From: Vigna angularis
Lineage: Eukaryota; Streptophyta; Magnoliopsida; Fabales; Fabaceae
Assembly (NCBI RefSeq): GCF_016808095.1
Contig: NC_068979.1
Span: forward strand, 23,705,444-23,769,443
Length of the DNA: 64,000 bases
Reading direction: 5' to 3'
Under the pieces are notes generated by a model. That model was given only the letters and a program-made list of their open reading frames with translations. It was not told where the DNA came from and ran no database searches. The translations under genes and the position numbers were made by a program. Shown in pieces: positions 23,010-38,065 of the stretch. The first letter of the stretch is position 1; every line of letters begins with the position of its first letter.

Positions 23010-23799
23010 GGGGTTAAATATGTTTTTAGTCCCTTAACTATCAAGCGATTTTGTTTTTCGTCCCTATTTCAAACTTTGTACGATTTAATCCATCTCCTTA
23101 AGGAAATCATAATTTTTGGTCCTCCAAAACAAACGGCGTTAAAAATCAGGTGAGGTGGATAACGGTGTTGTGCCATGTGATATTTTCATGCTTCTCTCCT
23201 CTCGACCTCTTTGATATTCAGCCGCTCAACACTCAAAATGCTTAAACACTCATCCAGAGCGTCCCTCTGAACATCTGCTTCTCTCCCTCCTCACCGACAC
23301 TGTCTCTTTCCTTGCATCTTCGTCACCGTCCACCGTCACAACCTCCGTCTCCATCCCCAAACGCCGTCTTCCAGAGAGTTAAATAAGTTTACTTCAAAAG
23401 ATTACATTAAGATTAATGTTTACTGTTTTTTTTTCCTGCTTGTTCCACTCATCAGAAAGTGCAGAGAATCAACATGGAGATATTGAAGCTTTTTGTGATT
23501 GCATTAATGCCAAATCTGAAAGTACTGTTGCTTACTGTTCTTGGTTCCCTCCTTGCCATGAATCGTTTCAACATTCTAAGTGAATCTGCTATCAACAACA
23601 TGAACACTGTAAGCTTCTTCTAACTCAAACACTGTCATTTTATCTGTCTTTAAACATGAAAAAGCTTAAAAATTCAGTAACTTTTCTTGATTGATAGATT
23701 TTTTTTTTTAATTTAGATCAATATAAAGTTAAAAATAAATAAATAATATCAATCTAATCTTGAAAATGACATATAATTGTGGTTTAATTTCTTCACAGA
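23010..23799 (+). mobile_element. MULE-like fragment carrying a host gene exon
   Basis: The left end, ggggttaaatatgtttttag followed by 'tcccttaactatcaagcg', is the same terminal family as the long arms of the element at 28528-30103, including 'cttaaggaaa' and 'aaacggcgtt' further in. The matching right inverted terminus is missing: the segment stops at 23799 at the second 62-bp direct repeat. Just upstream, 22927-22942 holds the reversed terminus (acatatttaaccc). Inside lies a PILS-type exon. I infer a truncated or rearranged Pack-MULE. Confidence 0.55.
23474..23608 (+). pseudogene. Captured first coding exon of a PILS (PIN-LIKES) auxin carrier
   Basis: The 45 codons read MEILKLFVIALMPNLKVLLL, then TVLGSLLAMNRFNILSESA and INNMNT, followed directly by a GTAAGC donor. 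That is the first exon pattern of PILS/auxin efflux carrier family proteins: a short N-terminus, an ALMP-x-LKVLL first membrane helix and an NxL-type second segment. A 3' splice-like 'ttccactcatcag' lies 18 nt upstream, consistent with a 5' UTR intron. Searching the next several kb showed no second exon. Functional PILS proteins have ten membrane segments, so this is a fragment; its position in a MULE-like segment suggests it was captured by transduplication. Confidence 0.7.
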
Positions 23800-23861
23800 T
23801 AATGTATACTATTATTTTATAATATATATTTATATAAAGTATAATATAATATGAAAAATTA
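23800..23861 (+). repeat. 62-bp direct repeat, right copy
   Basis: This is the second copy of the 62-mer at 22947-23008, identical at 61 of 62 positions by eye. It directly follows 'cttcacaga' at the end of the PILS-bearing segment. Confidence 0.9.
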
Positions 23862-26301
23862 GGTTATCAATTTAAAGAGTAAAATAATTTTACACAGCCT
23901 TTAAACACAATTAAAATTAGATTGAGTTTTGCAAAGACTATATTAAAAAGTTCAAATATATAAGTTAGTAATAAATATGTATAGTTAGCATGAATTTAAA
24001 TTTGATTGAGAGATGGAGAGAAAAGAAGTGATGAAAGTTATGGACCTATATGTGGTTTCTTATCCTGAAGATATTGCGAAGACATGCAGCACATGCAAGT
24101 AAGTTTGTGTGAAAGTTGGTGGTGATAAATGAAGGAGTTAAATGAAAACAATGGAAGAAATCCGTGGAAGGGGGCATGAATAGAAATTGGAAGACACGAA
24201 GGATTGATGAGAAGGAAGGTGTCGTGGATGAAAGGGACCAAATGAAAGGCGCATTAGCCGTTGTCGAAGTGGTGAAGAAGGATGAACAAGACCACCGAGG
24301 TTGCCTTACATGTTTAGGTTTTGGGTTCCACCTGCTGTCAGTGTTGATCTTGGCGGTAGTTGCATGAGGGCATTGTTCTCTCTCAGAAGAGCTGCATGGC
24401 CACACACTCATTCTACATATCACACTGTGTGTTCATGAATTTGGTGTAATGTCCAGTGCTCGTTTCCTGTTCCAACCATCACAATTAATGGCTAGATGAT
24501 TATAATCAATAATATCATACTTTTTTCTTTGTTTTTTAAATTAGGTGATCATCACTATCTAACTATCCATACTCATTTCAAATGTACCAATATCTTACTG
24601 TTTACTTTTCTATTTGAAAAGGACTATTTAAGTTTGAGAATGAATTTATAAGTAGGAAAATTGTTATATTACAATAAATTTTTTTATGCATAAAATATTT
24701 GTGTTTTGATGCTTTTAAGAATATTTTTCTCATATTTAACGGCTTTATTGTTATTATTATTTATTATTAATAATAACTAACCTTGTGGATAAAATAAATT
24801 AATATTACTTTAATACTTTAAATTCTTTCTAGGTTATTTTGTCCGGAAAAAACATTAATTAAGACTTGTATCTTTAAATTACATAATTAAAAAAATGTCA
24901 CATTGAATTAATTGATTTTCTACTTTTAAATATTATTATATTCTTAATTAAAGTATTAAATGTTATGAACTATTTGTTTAAAATTATTATTATTTTAAAT
25001 TGTGTATGTTTTAAGTATAACAAAAAGTATGATACAAATTTTCAAGTCTTTTTTACACCTTCAGTTAATACATTCTCTATTTCTAATTTTCATCGCAAGT
25101 TTTCATTAAAATACAAATTTGTATTAAAAATTTTTGTTTTAAGTATGTTATAAATTATTATCTTTTCACAAAATTTTAACATATTATTATTAGAATTATT
25201 ATTATTATTATTATAATAAGTGAAAACACATGTAGTATGTAGATATGTGTTTACTTTTTTGTGATAATAGAAAATAATAATAATATATTATTCTTATAAT
25301 TATAAAAATTAGATGTAAATAATTTTTTATAATTTTATTGTAAATAATTTTTTTATTTTATAAGTAGTTTTATAAAAAAAATGATTAAGTTAAAAAAAAG
25401 TTTAATCGAAAAAAACATTTAAATTTAAAAGATAATAAACTTTATACAATAATTATTTTAATTTAAACAAATATTTAAAAGGTAAATTTAGAAAACAAAT
25501 GTGAACACGGATAATTCCTTTTATATATAATTTATTTATAAATATATCGATATAGATACTGTTGAGACCTTAATTAAGTTGTGACCACTTATATCCTCAA
25601 AGGTTTAAACAAAATGATGTTACATTTTATCATTTGTTCTATTGATACTTCATGATTTTGTAAAAGTGTTAAACATGCATTTCTAGGGAATGTCATAATT
25701 ATTACTGTTATTATTAAAATCAACTAAGAAATAATTTCAAATAAAAAAATACACAACTTATGGATTCAAAAGTTTTAAGGAATAAAAAAATTATCCCTCC
25801 TCTTTTGAAGAAGTTATAAATAGATAACATAATCTAAATAACTATATGATGGAAATTAATCATTAATATCATGATTAAATAAGAATTATTTTTAAAATCG
25901 CTTATTCTTGTCATATTGTTTAATTCAAAAATTTATTTTCATTCGATAAATGCTGAATTCGTATCTTTCTTTTTAAGATTACTTCATAATTAATATTTCT
26001 GAAGATTTTTTTGTAAAAAGAAAAAAAAAGTGGAAGAGTTTGAGCACATCAAATAAACACAAAAGGAGGCATCAAGATATTACATCTAATGGTCTCTTTT
26101 AATAAAATCGATCATTATTATTTTATTTAATTAAAAAGATAAATTTGAGCCAATTTGTCATCAAAATATATTATACCTAATTGCTTTTTATTATCATTTT
26201 ATATAAAATATATTTTAAATTTCCAAATTGATGGTTTTATCTGGTAATTCTTTGATTGTCAAAAACTAAGTCTTTTAAAATTGTTATAAAATAATTTTTC
26301 T
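23862..26301. other. AT-rich intergenic DNA, no gene recognised
   Basis: A less AT-rich island at 24010-24480 has a 125-codon minus frame (24046-24423) and a 67-codon plus frame (24164-24367) over the same bases. On the plus strand an ATG at 24013 opens a 29-codon stretch that meets a GTAAG. None resembles a family I know. The remainder is AT-rich with short ATT runs (25190-25215). Confidence 0.45.
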
Positions 26302-28376
<2,075 letters not shown>

Positions 28377-28714
28377 AAAGTTGTAAAAAAGACAAAAATA
28401 AATAACAACATAAAATGTATTTAGACCGAGGTGAATGTGAAATGATATCGGATGCGTGTATATAAGAGAAATCCTAAATTACTATGGTTATTATTTATTA
28501 TTAGTAAAACACACATATTATCTTTTAAGGTTAAATATGTTTTTAGTCTCCAAACTATCAAGCGAAATTATTTTTAGTCCCTCTTTCAAACTAAGCTACA
28601 TTTTGGTCCTTCTCCTTAAGGAAACCTTAATTTTTCGTCTTCCAAAACCAACGGCGTTATAAAAAAAGCTGAGTTGGCTAACGGTGTGTGCCACGTCATT
28701 TTCTTTTGTAATTG

Positions 28715-28939
28715 TTTTCCTCCCTCATCCAACGCTTCTCCACTTCCCCCTCCGCCATTCAAGACCTCCTCTTCGACCACGTCACCCACCTTCCCACCAC
28801 ACCCTCCGACAACTCTTCCTCCGCCATCCCCACCCTCCTCGCCACCGTCACCGGCTTCCTCTACTCCCCCTCTTTCCATGAATCCTCAGGCATTGTCATC
28901 CCCTCAGTCCTCCACCCTCACTCCTCCGTCCTCGAGTGA
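28715..28939 (+). pseudogene. Captured coding-like segment, left arm of the MULE
   Basis: One frame stays open across this GC-rich stretch with phrases SLIQRFST, AIQDLLFDHVTHLPTTPSD and VTGFLYSPSFHESSGIVIPS. The inverted arm gives a clearly related open frame (AIHDLLFGHVTH, FHESSDVVIPSALHPHSFVL). Two diverged arms both lacking stops over ~70 codons suggest descent from a real exon. I do not recognise the source gene. Other frames over these bases are also open because of the C-rich composition. Confidence 0.5.
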
Positions 28940-29152
28940 AATAAAAAAATTGATATACTACTTTCACACATCTCTTTTACTAATCTATAGGTAAATTGTG
29001 AGTTTAAGAACTCTACATACATCACATGAAACAACAGACTCAATTGGAAATGCAAACATCTATAACTCAAATGTACAACAAAACGATGATGTTCCTAATG
29101 TGAAGTTCGAACACATTTAGCCATCAATGAACTATTTTGTATAAACACGGTG

Positions 29153-29280
29153 TCACCGCTCCCTTGCATAGATGACCCAGAAGATCAAAGACAACATTAA
29201 AACAGCAAATACCAAAATTAATCCAATATAAATCAATTCAGTATTTGTCTGCAAGCCAGGACAATGATCGTTGTTGATGT
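29153..29280 (-). pseudogene. Captured last exon with C-terminal membrane segment
   Basis: On the minus strand, after a splice-like 'cattcacag', the frame reads INNDHCPGLQTNTELIYI, then GLILVFAVLMLSLIFWVIYA, RER and a stop. A hydrophobic helix with a short basic tail at a stop codon looks like the end of a membrane protein. The source gene is not recognised. It lies inside the MULE and is opposite in orientation to the neighbouring plus-strand exon, so it cannot be part of the same gene. Confidence 0.5.
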
Positions 29281-29441
29281 CTGTGAATGTTTTTTGCACA
29301 AAAGTGATCATAGAATGTGATTGAGATCATCCTCACTCTTCAATTTCGAAATTTGCCACCAGAGGTTTTGCTTTTGTTGTCGCGGCTTCTAAAAAAGCGA
29401 GTTAAGGTTTTGATGCGATCAATCAAGTTAGGGTGTCGGCG

Positions 29442-29573
29442 ATGATGGCAGATGAGGGATTCGGTTACGCGTGGTTCTTGGACGGTGATGGTAGCGCCGC
29501 CGATGACAACAAGTTTTGCATCGATCTGGAAACCATTATGAGCCTTCTTGACGAAGATATTGATCCCTCTAAG
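29442..29573 (+). pseudogene. Captured first exon of an unidentified gene
   Basis: Starting at paired ATG codons, the frame gives MMADEGFGYAWFLDGDGSAA, then DDNKFCIDLETIM and SLLDEDIDPSK, ending at a GTACAA donor. The acidic, non-repetitive composition and higher GC content than the flanks suggest a genuine exon. I do not recognise the family. No downstream exon was found before the right arm starts at about 29690. Confidence 0.5.
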
Positions 29574-29694
29574 GTACAATTTTGTGCTTGCAACGAGAGT
29601 GTGAGCGCGCCCCAACGATTTCTCCCAATTTTTCAATGTTGTGAGGGGAAATTATTGTGAATTCCGATCGGGTTGACGACAAGCGGAGAACCAC

Positions 29695-29915
29695 CCGAGG
29701 ACGAAGGAGTGAGGGTGGAGGGCGGAGGGGATGACAACGTCTGAGGATTCATGGAAAAAGGGGGAGCAGAGGAAGTCGGTAACGGTGGCAAGGAGGGTGG
29801 GGACGACAGAGGAAGAGTTGTCGAATGGTGTGGTGGAAAGGTGGGTGACGTGGCCGAAGAGGAGGTCGTGGATGGCGGAGAGGGAAGTGGAGAAGCGCTG
29901 GATGAGGGAGGCAAA
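29695..29915 (-). pseudogene. Captured coding-like segment, right arm of the MULE
   Basis: This is the inverted partner of 28715-28939. Read on the minus strand it keeps an open frame with SLIQRFSTSLSAIHDLLFGH and FCSPFF-type, FHESSDVVIPSALHPHSFVL phrases. It differs from the left arm at several codons. Confidence 0.5.
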
Positions 29916-30112
29916 AAATTACTCAAAAAAAAATGACGTGACACACACCGTTAGGCAGCTCAGCTTTTGTTTAACGCAGTTGGTTTTGGAGGACGAAAAA
30001 TTAAGGTTTCCTTAAGAAGAAGGACTAAAATGCAACTTAATTTGAAAGAGGGACTAAAAACAATTTCGCTTGATAGTTTAGAGACTAAAAACATATTTAA
30101 CCATATTTTTTA

Positions 30113-31816
30113 TAATAATAAAATTATTGGTATTGTTATTATTATAATTATAAAATTAAGTATAATTTTTTTATAGATAATTTTTATTTCTTTTATAGAT
30201 AATTTTTTAATTAAAAATAATTCAATTTTAAAAAATAATTAAATAAAAATGATTGAATTTAGATAATGATCATTTAAAAATAATATCAATAAAGAAATAT
30301 TTTAATTTTAAAAAATATTTAGAAAGTAAAATTAGAAAATAAATATAGACACTAAAAAGATGAATTCTCTTTTATATAGGTATGGGTATAAATATTTATT
30401 TACTTTAAAATTAAATAAAAAAGACAAATAATGAAGTACTGCTAAATGCAGTAGAGATAAAAATAAGTAGGTAAAGATATATTGACATCGACCAATAAAA
30501 TTGTAATTTTTTAATTAAAAATAATAATTATAATATTTTTTTTACTACTTGTAATCTATTGTATTGTATTTTTATTATTAAAGAATATTATATTTCACCA
30601 GTTATTTATCAATATGTATGTAAACTTGTAAGAGTAATAGGAAAGGAGAGAAGAGATCAATGCATATTCTCTTTACAGATTTGGTCGTGATATGCAGGTG
30701 AGATTAAAATGGAAGATAAATAACATGATCGACATTTGATTTTAAACAATTAAAAGAGGAGATAAAGATAATAAAGAGGAGAAATAAAATAATTAAATTT
30801 CTCATGACAATAATAGTAACGTGAACAATTGAAATAAATGAGGACAAAATTTGGTTATGGTTTTTACTACAAAATAATTAAAAAAAAAAGAGAATACTGG
30901 TATGGTATCATTTATAGTTAGACACTCATAGATCAGTCTAAAGATAAGCGAGCTTAAAGAATGTCAATAAATACAATAGACTAAACTATTAATATTTTAT
31001 ATAAAAGTCTAAATGGGAAAACAAATTAATGATGACCAAAATTAAAATATTTAAATTTAGTGGGACCAAAATCTTATTTAAACAAAAAAAAAATACATGT
31101 GTCTTGAGGTGTAAGTGGATGATATTATTACTTAATCAATATACTAGTAAACATCATAAATCGAAATAGAAATAAAATATTTATTAATAATGAAAACAAA
31201 AGATTACAAATCACTAATAAAATTTATAAATTTACGAGATATAACAAAATTTTCTTTAAGTCTTATATGTATATCAACTTTACATTATCCAAGTTCTTAG
31301 GGATGATTGGCGAGTTACATTCTCTTATCTTTCATATAAAAAAAAGAGACCTAGTTAATATAGTTGTTTTCATTTCAAAAAGTTACCACATTTTAGTTGT
31401 AATTCCTAAATTTTAAAATTACGGGGTTTATCCTTAAATAATTTTTATAATTAGTAAAATAGAAGTTTGTAGTTCTTGTTGGATTATTTGGGTAATATAG
31501 GGAAGATATTATGTTTAATTTTCATTTACAATGTTTTTGTTTTAGAGAATTTCTAATTTTTAGCTTGTTCTTTTAAGCTTGATGTAAATGGATGAAAAGA
31601 GAAAATTACGATTTTTTCCATGTTAAATGTTGGATCGGGTTAATTTTTGACAGAGGATTCTTCACAAATTTTTTATTTACATAATTTTTATTTTGATAGT
31701 TGAGATCAATAATGGGATGCCAATGGTTAGAGAAAATAGTCATACATAACTTTTATATTTTAGGTTTCTCTTTCTTTCTTTGATTCTTCAAATTTGAGAA
31801 CATTATTAATTTGAGG
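30113..31816. other. AT-rich intergenic DNA, no gene recognised
   Basis: No coding, RNA or mobile-element signature was found. It is uniformly AT-rich. Confidence 0.5.
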
Positions 31817-34223
<2,407 letters not shown>

Positions 34224-35080
34224 TATTGACTTTTGAGACTTTTTTGAGACTTTTATTTGTTCTTTTGGTTTGACTTTTGAATAAAAGAATGTTTAATGAT
34301 AATTTGTGATTATTGTAATTTAAATGATTTGTCAAAGATGGAAACTGAGTTTAAGAGTTTTGAGGATTTTTAAAGATATTTGTGATGAAAAATTTAAGAT
34401 TTGAGAGTATAAACTTATGGTTAGGAGTTGTATTAATGTGTAAATAAGTTGAATGGATTCCATTATAACATTATGATATTGTGAATGATATTGGGTTATT
34501 TTAATAGTGAATTGTTGAGTTCTTATTATAAGATATGACATGATTAAGTTAAGTCAAATTTTTATTTCATTCATGAATATATATAATTTAAGAAATTAGT
34601 TAATTATTTTTAGTAAAAATTAATTAATAAAATGTAGTGTGTGTGCGGTGCGGGTGGGTGGATGGGTGGGTGTTGGTGTGTGTGGGTGTGCGGGTGTGCG
34701 TGTGCTTGTGCATGTGTGTGCGTGTGTGTGTGTTTGCGTGTGTGTGCATGTGTGTGCGTGTGTACCAATGTGTGTGTGTTTGCGTGTGTGTGCGTGGGTG
34801 TGTGTGTGTGCGGGTGGGTGGGTGTGTGTGTGTGTGTGGGTGGGTGGGTGTGTGTGGGTGGGTGGATGTGTGGGTGTGGGTGTGTGGGTGTGTGGGGGTG
34901 TGGGTGTGTGTGCGTGTGTGTGCGTGTGTGTGTGTGTGTGCGTGTATGTGTGCGTCTATGTGCGTGTGTGTTCGTGTGTGCGTGTGTGTGCGTGTGTATG
35001 TGTGTGCGTGTGTATGTGTGTACGTGTGTTTGCGTGTGTGTGTGTGTGTGTTTGCGTGTGTGCGTGTGTGTGTGTACGTG

Positions 35081-35136
<56 letters not shown>

Positions 35137-36428
35137 TGTGTGTGTGTGTGTGTGGTGATATTTGAAATCATGAAATTGGTGTAGCATTGGAATGTCGTAT
35201 TAAATGTATTTAAAGTGTGATTAAGTTTGAAGGGTGATCGATTAATTTTTCTTTGATGTAGTGAAATGGATTCTTTGAGGTTAGATGAAAGAAAATGAGT
35301 TAAGCTTATGTAAGTTAATTATATTTGAATCAATTTAGAAAATTAGTGAATGAGTTTGTAGTAAGAATTGAATGGAATAAATGTATTGTTTAATGCTATG
35401 TGATGAGTCAATATTTTCTTGACTTCACTTAGCTTATGGTACTAGATTTGATTAGGGAATTCTGCTTGAATGTCCATTATTTCCCCAGTTTTGATATTTG
35501 GGCTTAATTGGGTCAATAATTCTTATTTTAATTAATTTGAATTATCTGAGGCTAATTATTTTCATTATTAATTGTAGGGAAATTTTTGAAATATTAATTC
35601 TGGACATTAAGCGAGTTGTCACGTCATCCTTCACTTGCCACATCAGCATTTTAATTTAATTTAAGTTGTAATTTCGTTTTTAGACATTTTTGGGTAGATT
35701 TAAGTTTTGGGTCGTTTTTTGAGAGGCCTATTAGTCAAATCTAACCTAGGGTTTTGTGCAAAAAGGGGGGCAACCCCTAAAGCACTCTCTTATGCTCTCA
35801 ATTTTGTTTTTACGTTTTGGCTTCTCAAGAGAGCTCCCATGGAGGTCCATTTTTATTTTCTCTTCTCTTTTGTTGTAAACTCGTTTTCTAATTAATGAAG
35901 TTCGTTTTTGCACTTAAGTTTCTTCTTCATTTTCGTTTTATCTTCTTGTTTGCTGCTACAATTCTGTTTTTGTCTCTTCTATTTCCGTTCTCTATTGTTG
36001 ATTCCGTTTTCAGTTTGCGTTTTTTGTTGCTGTTACGTTTTCTACTTGCATTTCATTTTCGTTTCCACTACATTTTCATTTCTGCACTTGTTTCCATTTT
36101 CGTTTTCTGTTGAGCATTCATTTTCCCTTTTGCATTTCGTTTTGCTAGCTTGAAGAGCGTTTTTGGTGTGTTTATGTTTTGCATTTTGGTGTTGTAATTC
36201 ATTTTCTAGTTCTGCAATTTGCATTTTTAATGTTGGGTCATAGTTCTAATTCGTTTATAATGGTAGTTTAATCGGGTTGGGTTGGTCATTAGTGATTTTG
36301 CAGTGTTTTCCATGAGATTTTTGTGCTATTACTGTGATTCTGCTACTATCACTTTGTATCATTTAATCTGTTATGCACTTGCGATTAGGACACGCTTAGT
36401 GGTCTAATTTGGGTTGATTATCGCTTAG
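34224..36428 (+). repeat. Large tandem duplication, unit 2
   Basis: This 2205-bp copy of 31817-34223 starts tattgact and ends gattatcgcttag. Outside the microsatellites the two units match closely by eye (roughly 95% in sampled stretches). It keeps a ~130-bp stretch, 35155-35284, that unit 1 lacks. The sequence right of it (36429 onwards, ttaatctgtttggtgcagg) is not repeated, so unit 2 carries the original right-hand junction. Confidence 0.85.
34637..35155 (+). repeat. Degenerate TG/TGGG/TGCG microsatellite in unit 2
   Basis: This is the positional equivalent of the giant array in unit 1, but shorter (about 520 bp) and heavily interrupted by CG, TA and GG units. Only the last ~50 bp is a near-pure TG run. 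Open frames on both strands across it are artefacts. Confidence 0.95.
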
Positions 36429-37142
36429 TTAATCTGTTTGGTGCAGGGGTTGATTAAATTGGTGCAATTCGTTTGCTTAATTCGTCTTAGGAAAACTCAA
36501 TTGATCTTCGCTTAGTTGATTGATTGTTGTTTGAATATGGTGAGGGTAGCGTTAATTTATTGTTAATTGAGGATTGGAAGTGTTGTAATTGAGCTAACGA
36601 CCAACATGTCTTTGCATTATGTTGAATTTCGTGTTGTGGTTTGTCAATTCTAGTCACAAAACTGTCCATAATCAACCCCACCACGTGTTTGATCTAATTC
36701 TTGAACCATAGTTTTGTCCTTGAGAGACGACCTAGGGGTCAATCTCCTAGTACTGCACTTTTTGTTGAACATTAAATTTGATTCGGGTACGGCCTCGATC
36801 ACTATGATATTGGGAATTTGGGATTGTTAGAGGATATTTTTAAGGTAATAATAATCCTTGAAAGGAAGAACATTGAGAGGAAGTAAGTGGAAAGAGTAAA
36901 TGTTTACATGGAGTACTTTCATGTTGTTGTATTCATACAACTATGCTTAGGTTAGATGCATTGGGCATCACCTGAACAATGTTTTATTTGATGTAAGAGT
37001 CAAAATCATGGAGTAGATGTTATTTAGTATGATTGTGATGACATGCAAAAGTATGCTTGTGTGACGGTGACTCGACGAAAGGTGGACACTCTGTCAGTCT
37101 CTAGTGGTAAGCGTGAGTGTTCACTTTGCTCGTAAGACTCTT
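36429..37142. other. Probable end of a long LTR plus unassigned DNA
   Basis: 36715-36800 reads ccttgagagacgacctaggg, then 'tctcctagtactgcactttt' and 'ttgattcgggtacggcctcg'. That phrase pattern is characteristic of the 3' end of Ty3-gypsy LTRs in legumes, from memory of such sequences. No pol sequence follows. No gene is seen. Confidence 0.4.
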
Positions 37143-37530
37143 TGTTGGAAGTCCCACATCGATTAAAGATAAGACCAATTTAGAGTATATATGTAGGTGC
37201 AAACCTTACTTTACAAGTCAATTTTATGAGGTTGAGTTAGGCTTAAAGTCCACTTCTTAATATGATATCAAAGCCATGCGTTAGAGCTTATTCTAGTGAA
37301 ATTTGATGTTTGTTGGTTTTATTGTTCTATCTGCTCTCGAGTCATTATCAGACTACCCATTAATGTCTAGTCGCATGCTTGAAAAGTATATACCTCGACC
37401 TGAGTAGGGATGTGTTAGAAGTCTCATATATTAGATATAAGACCAATTTAAAGTATATATGTCGGTGCCAACCTCACCTCACAAATCAATTATGTAGAGT
37501 TGAGTCAGACTTAAAGTCCACTTCTTAACA
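37143..37530 (+). mobile_element. TRIM with perfect CTCTT target duplication
   Basis: This 388-bp element has LTRs at 37143-37262 (TGTTGGAAGTCCCACATCG...) and 37413-37530 (ending CCACTTCTTAACA). Immediately after the left LTR, 'tgatatcaaagccatg' is a slightly decayed initiator tRNA-Met primer-binding site. Flanks are CTCTT at 37138-37142 and 37531-37535. Only about 150 bp lie between the LTRs, with no coding capacity. Confidence 0.92.
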
Positions 37531-37535
37531 CTCTT

Positions 37536-38065
37536 AGGGAGTAGTAAGAATGGTAACTTTGTGTAGTTGTATTGAAGGAGAACTTTGTTTAGGAAGCTCT
37601 CGAGGATAGTGGTGGGAAGTGGCATCTGCGAGCTTCGCCTATAAGACTCCTGGTGAGCAAGGGAAGTGGAACGTTTATTAGTAAGCTGCATGCAAGATTT
37701 ACAACCCAATTGTTGACATTGAGATCACTAGTGATTATATTATTTATTATAATGATATGTTTTGAACATATGATGATATGTTTGAATATGTGATGATATG
37801 TTTTGAATTGTTGTTTAAGACAACAAACTTTATAAATGATTGTGTGAGACAACCGATGGAATTTAATGTTGTGGTTAGACATCGAGATTATGAAAATATG
37901 TTTTGAATTGTTGTGTGAGACATGTTTTGTGGATGGTTGACAATTGATGAAATTGGATGGATTGTGAGACATTAGAGTTATGAAATGTTTGGATTTCACA
38001 GAAGAGCTTTAGATTTATTTTAGAGAAAGAACTTATTTCGTAAATAAACTTGTTTTAGACAAATG
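37536..38065. other. Intergenic DNA with short repeats
   Basis: 37735-37920 contains four or more copies of a phrase like tgatgatatgttttgaa, a loose short tandem repeat. No gene is seen. Confidence 0.5.

Larger units (their letters stand above)
28528..30103. mobile_element. Pack-MULE-like element with long gene-derived arms
   Basis: The 1576-bp element has long inverted arms, about 28529-28935 and 29690-30102, starting GGTTAAATATGTTTTTAG at both ends. Flanks are tatctttta (28519-28527) and tatttttta (30104-30112), an 8/9 match to a 9-bp MULE-type target duplication. Parts of both arms read as the same GC-rich coding-like sequence, and the centre holds two further gene-like exons in opposite orientation. 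There is no transposase. It fits a MULE that has captured host gene pieces, with one captured piece becoming part of the terminal repeats. A relative with the same termini is at 23010. Confidence 0.75.

Noticed and set aside
34624..35187. His-Thr and Cys-Val repeat frames of 170-190 codons on both strands
   Set aside because: These are translations of the degenerate TG microsatellite in the second duplication unit.
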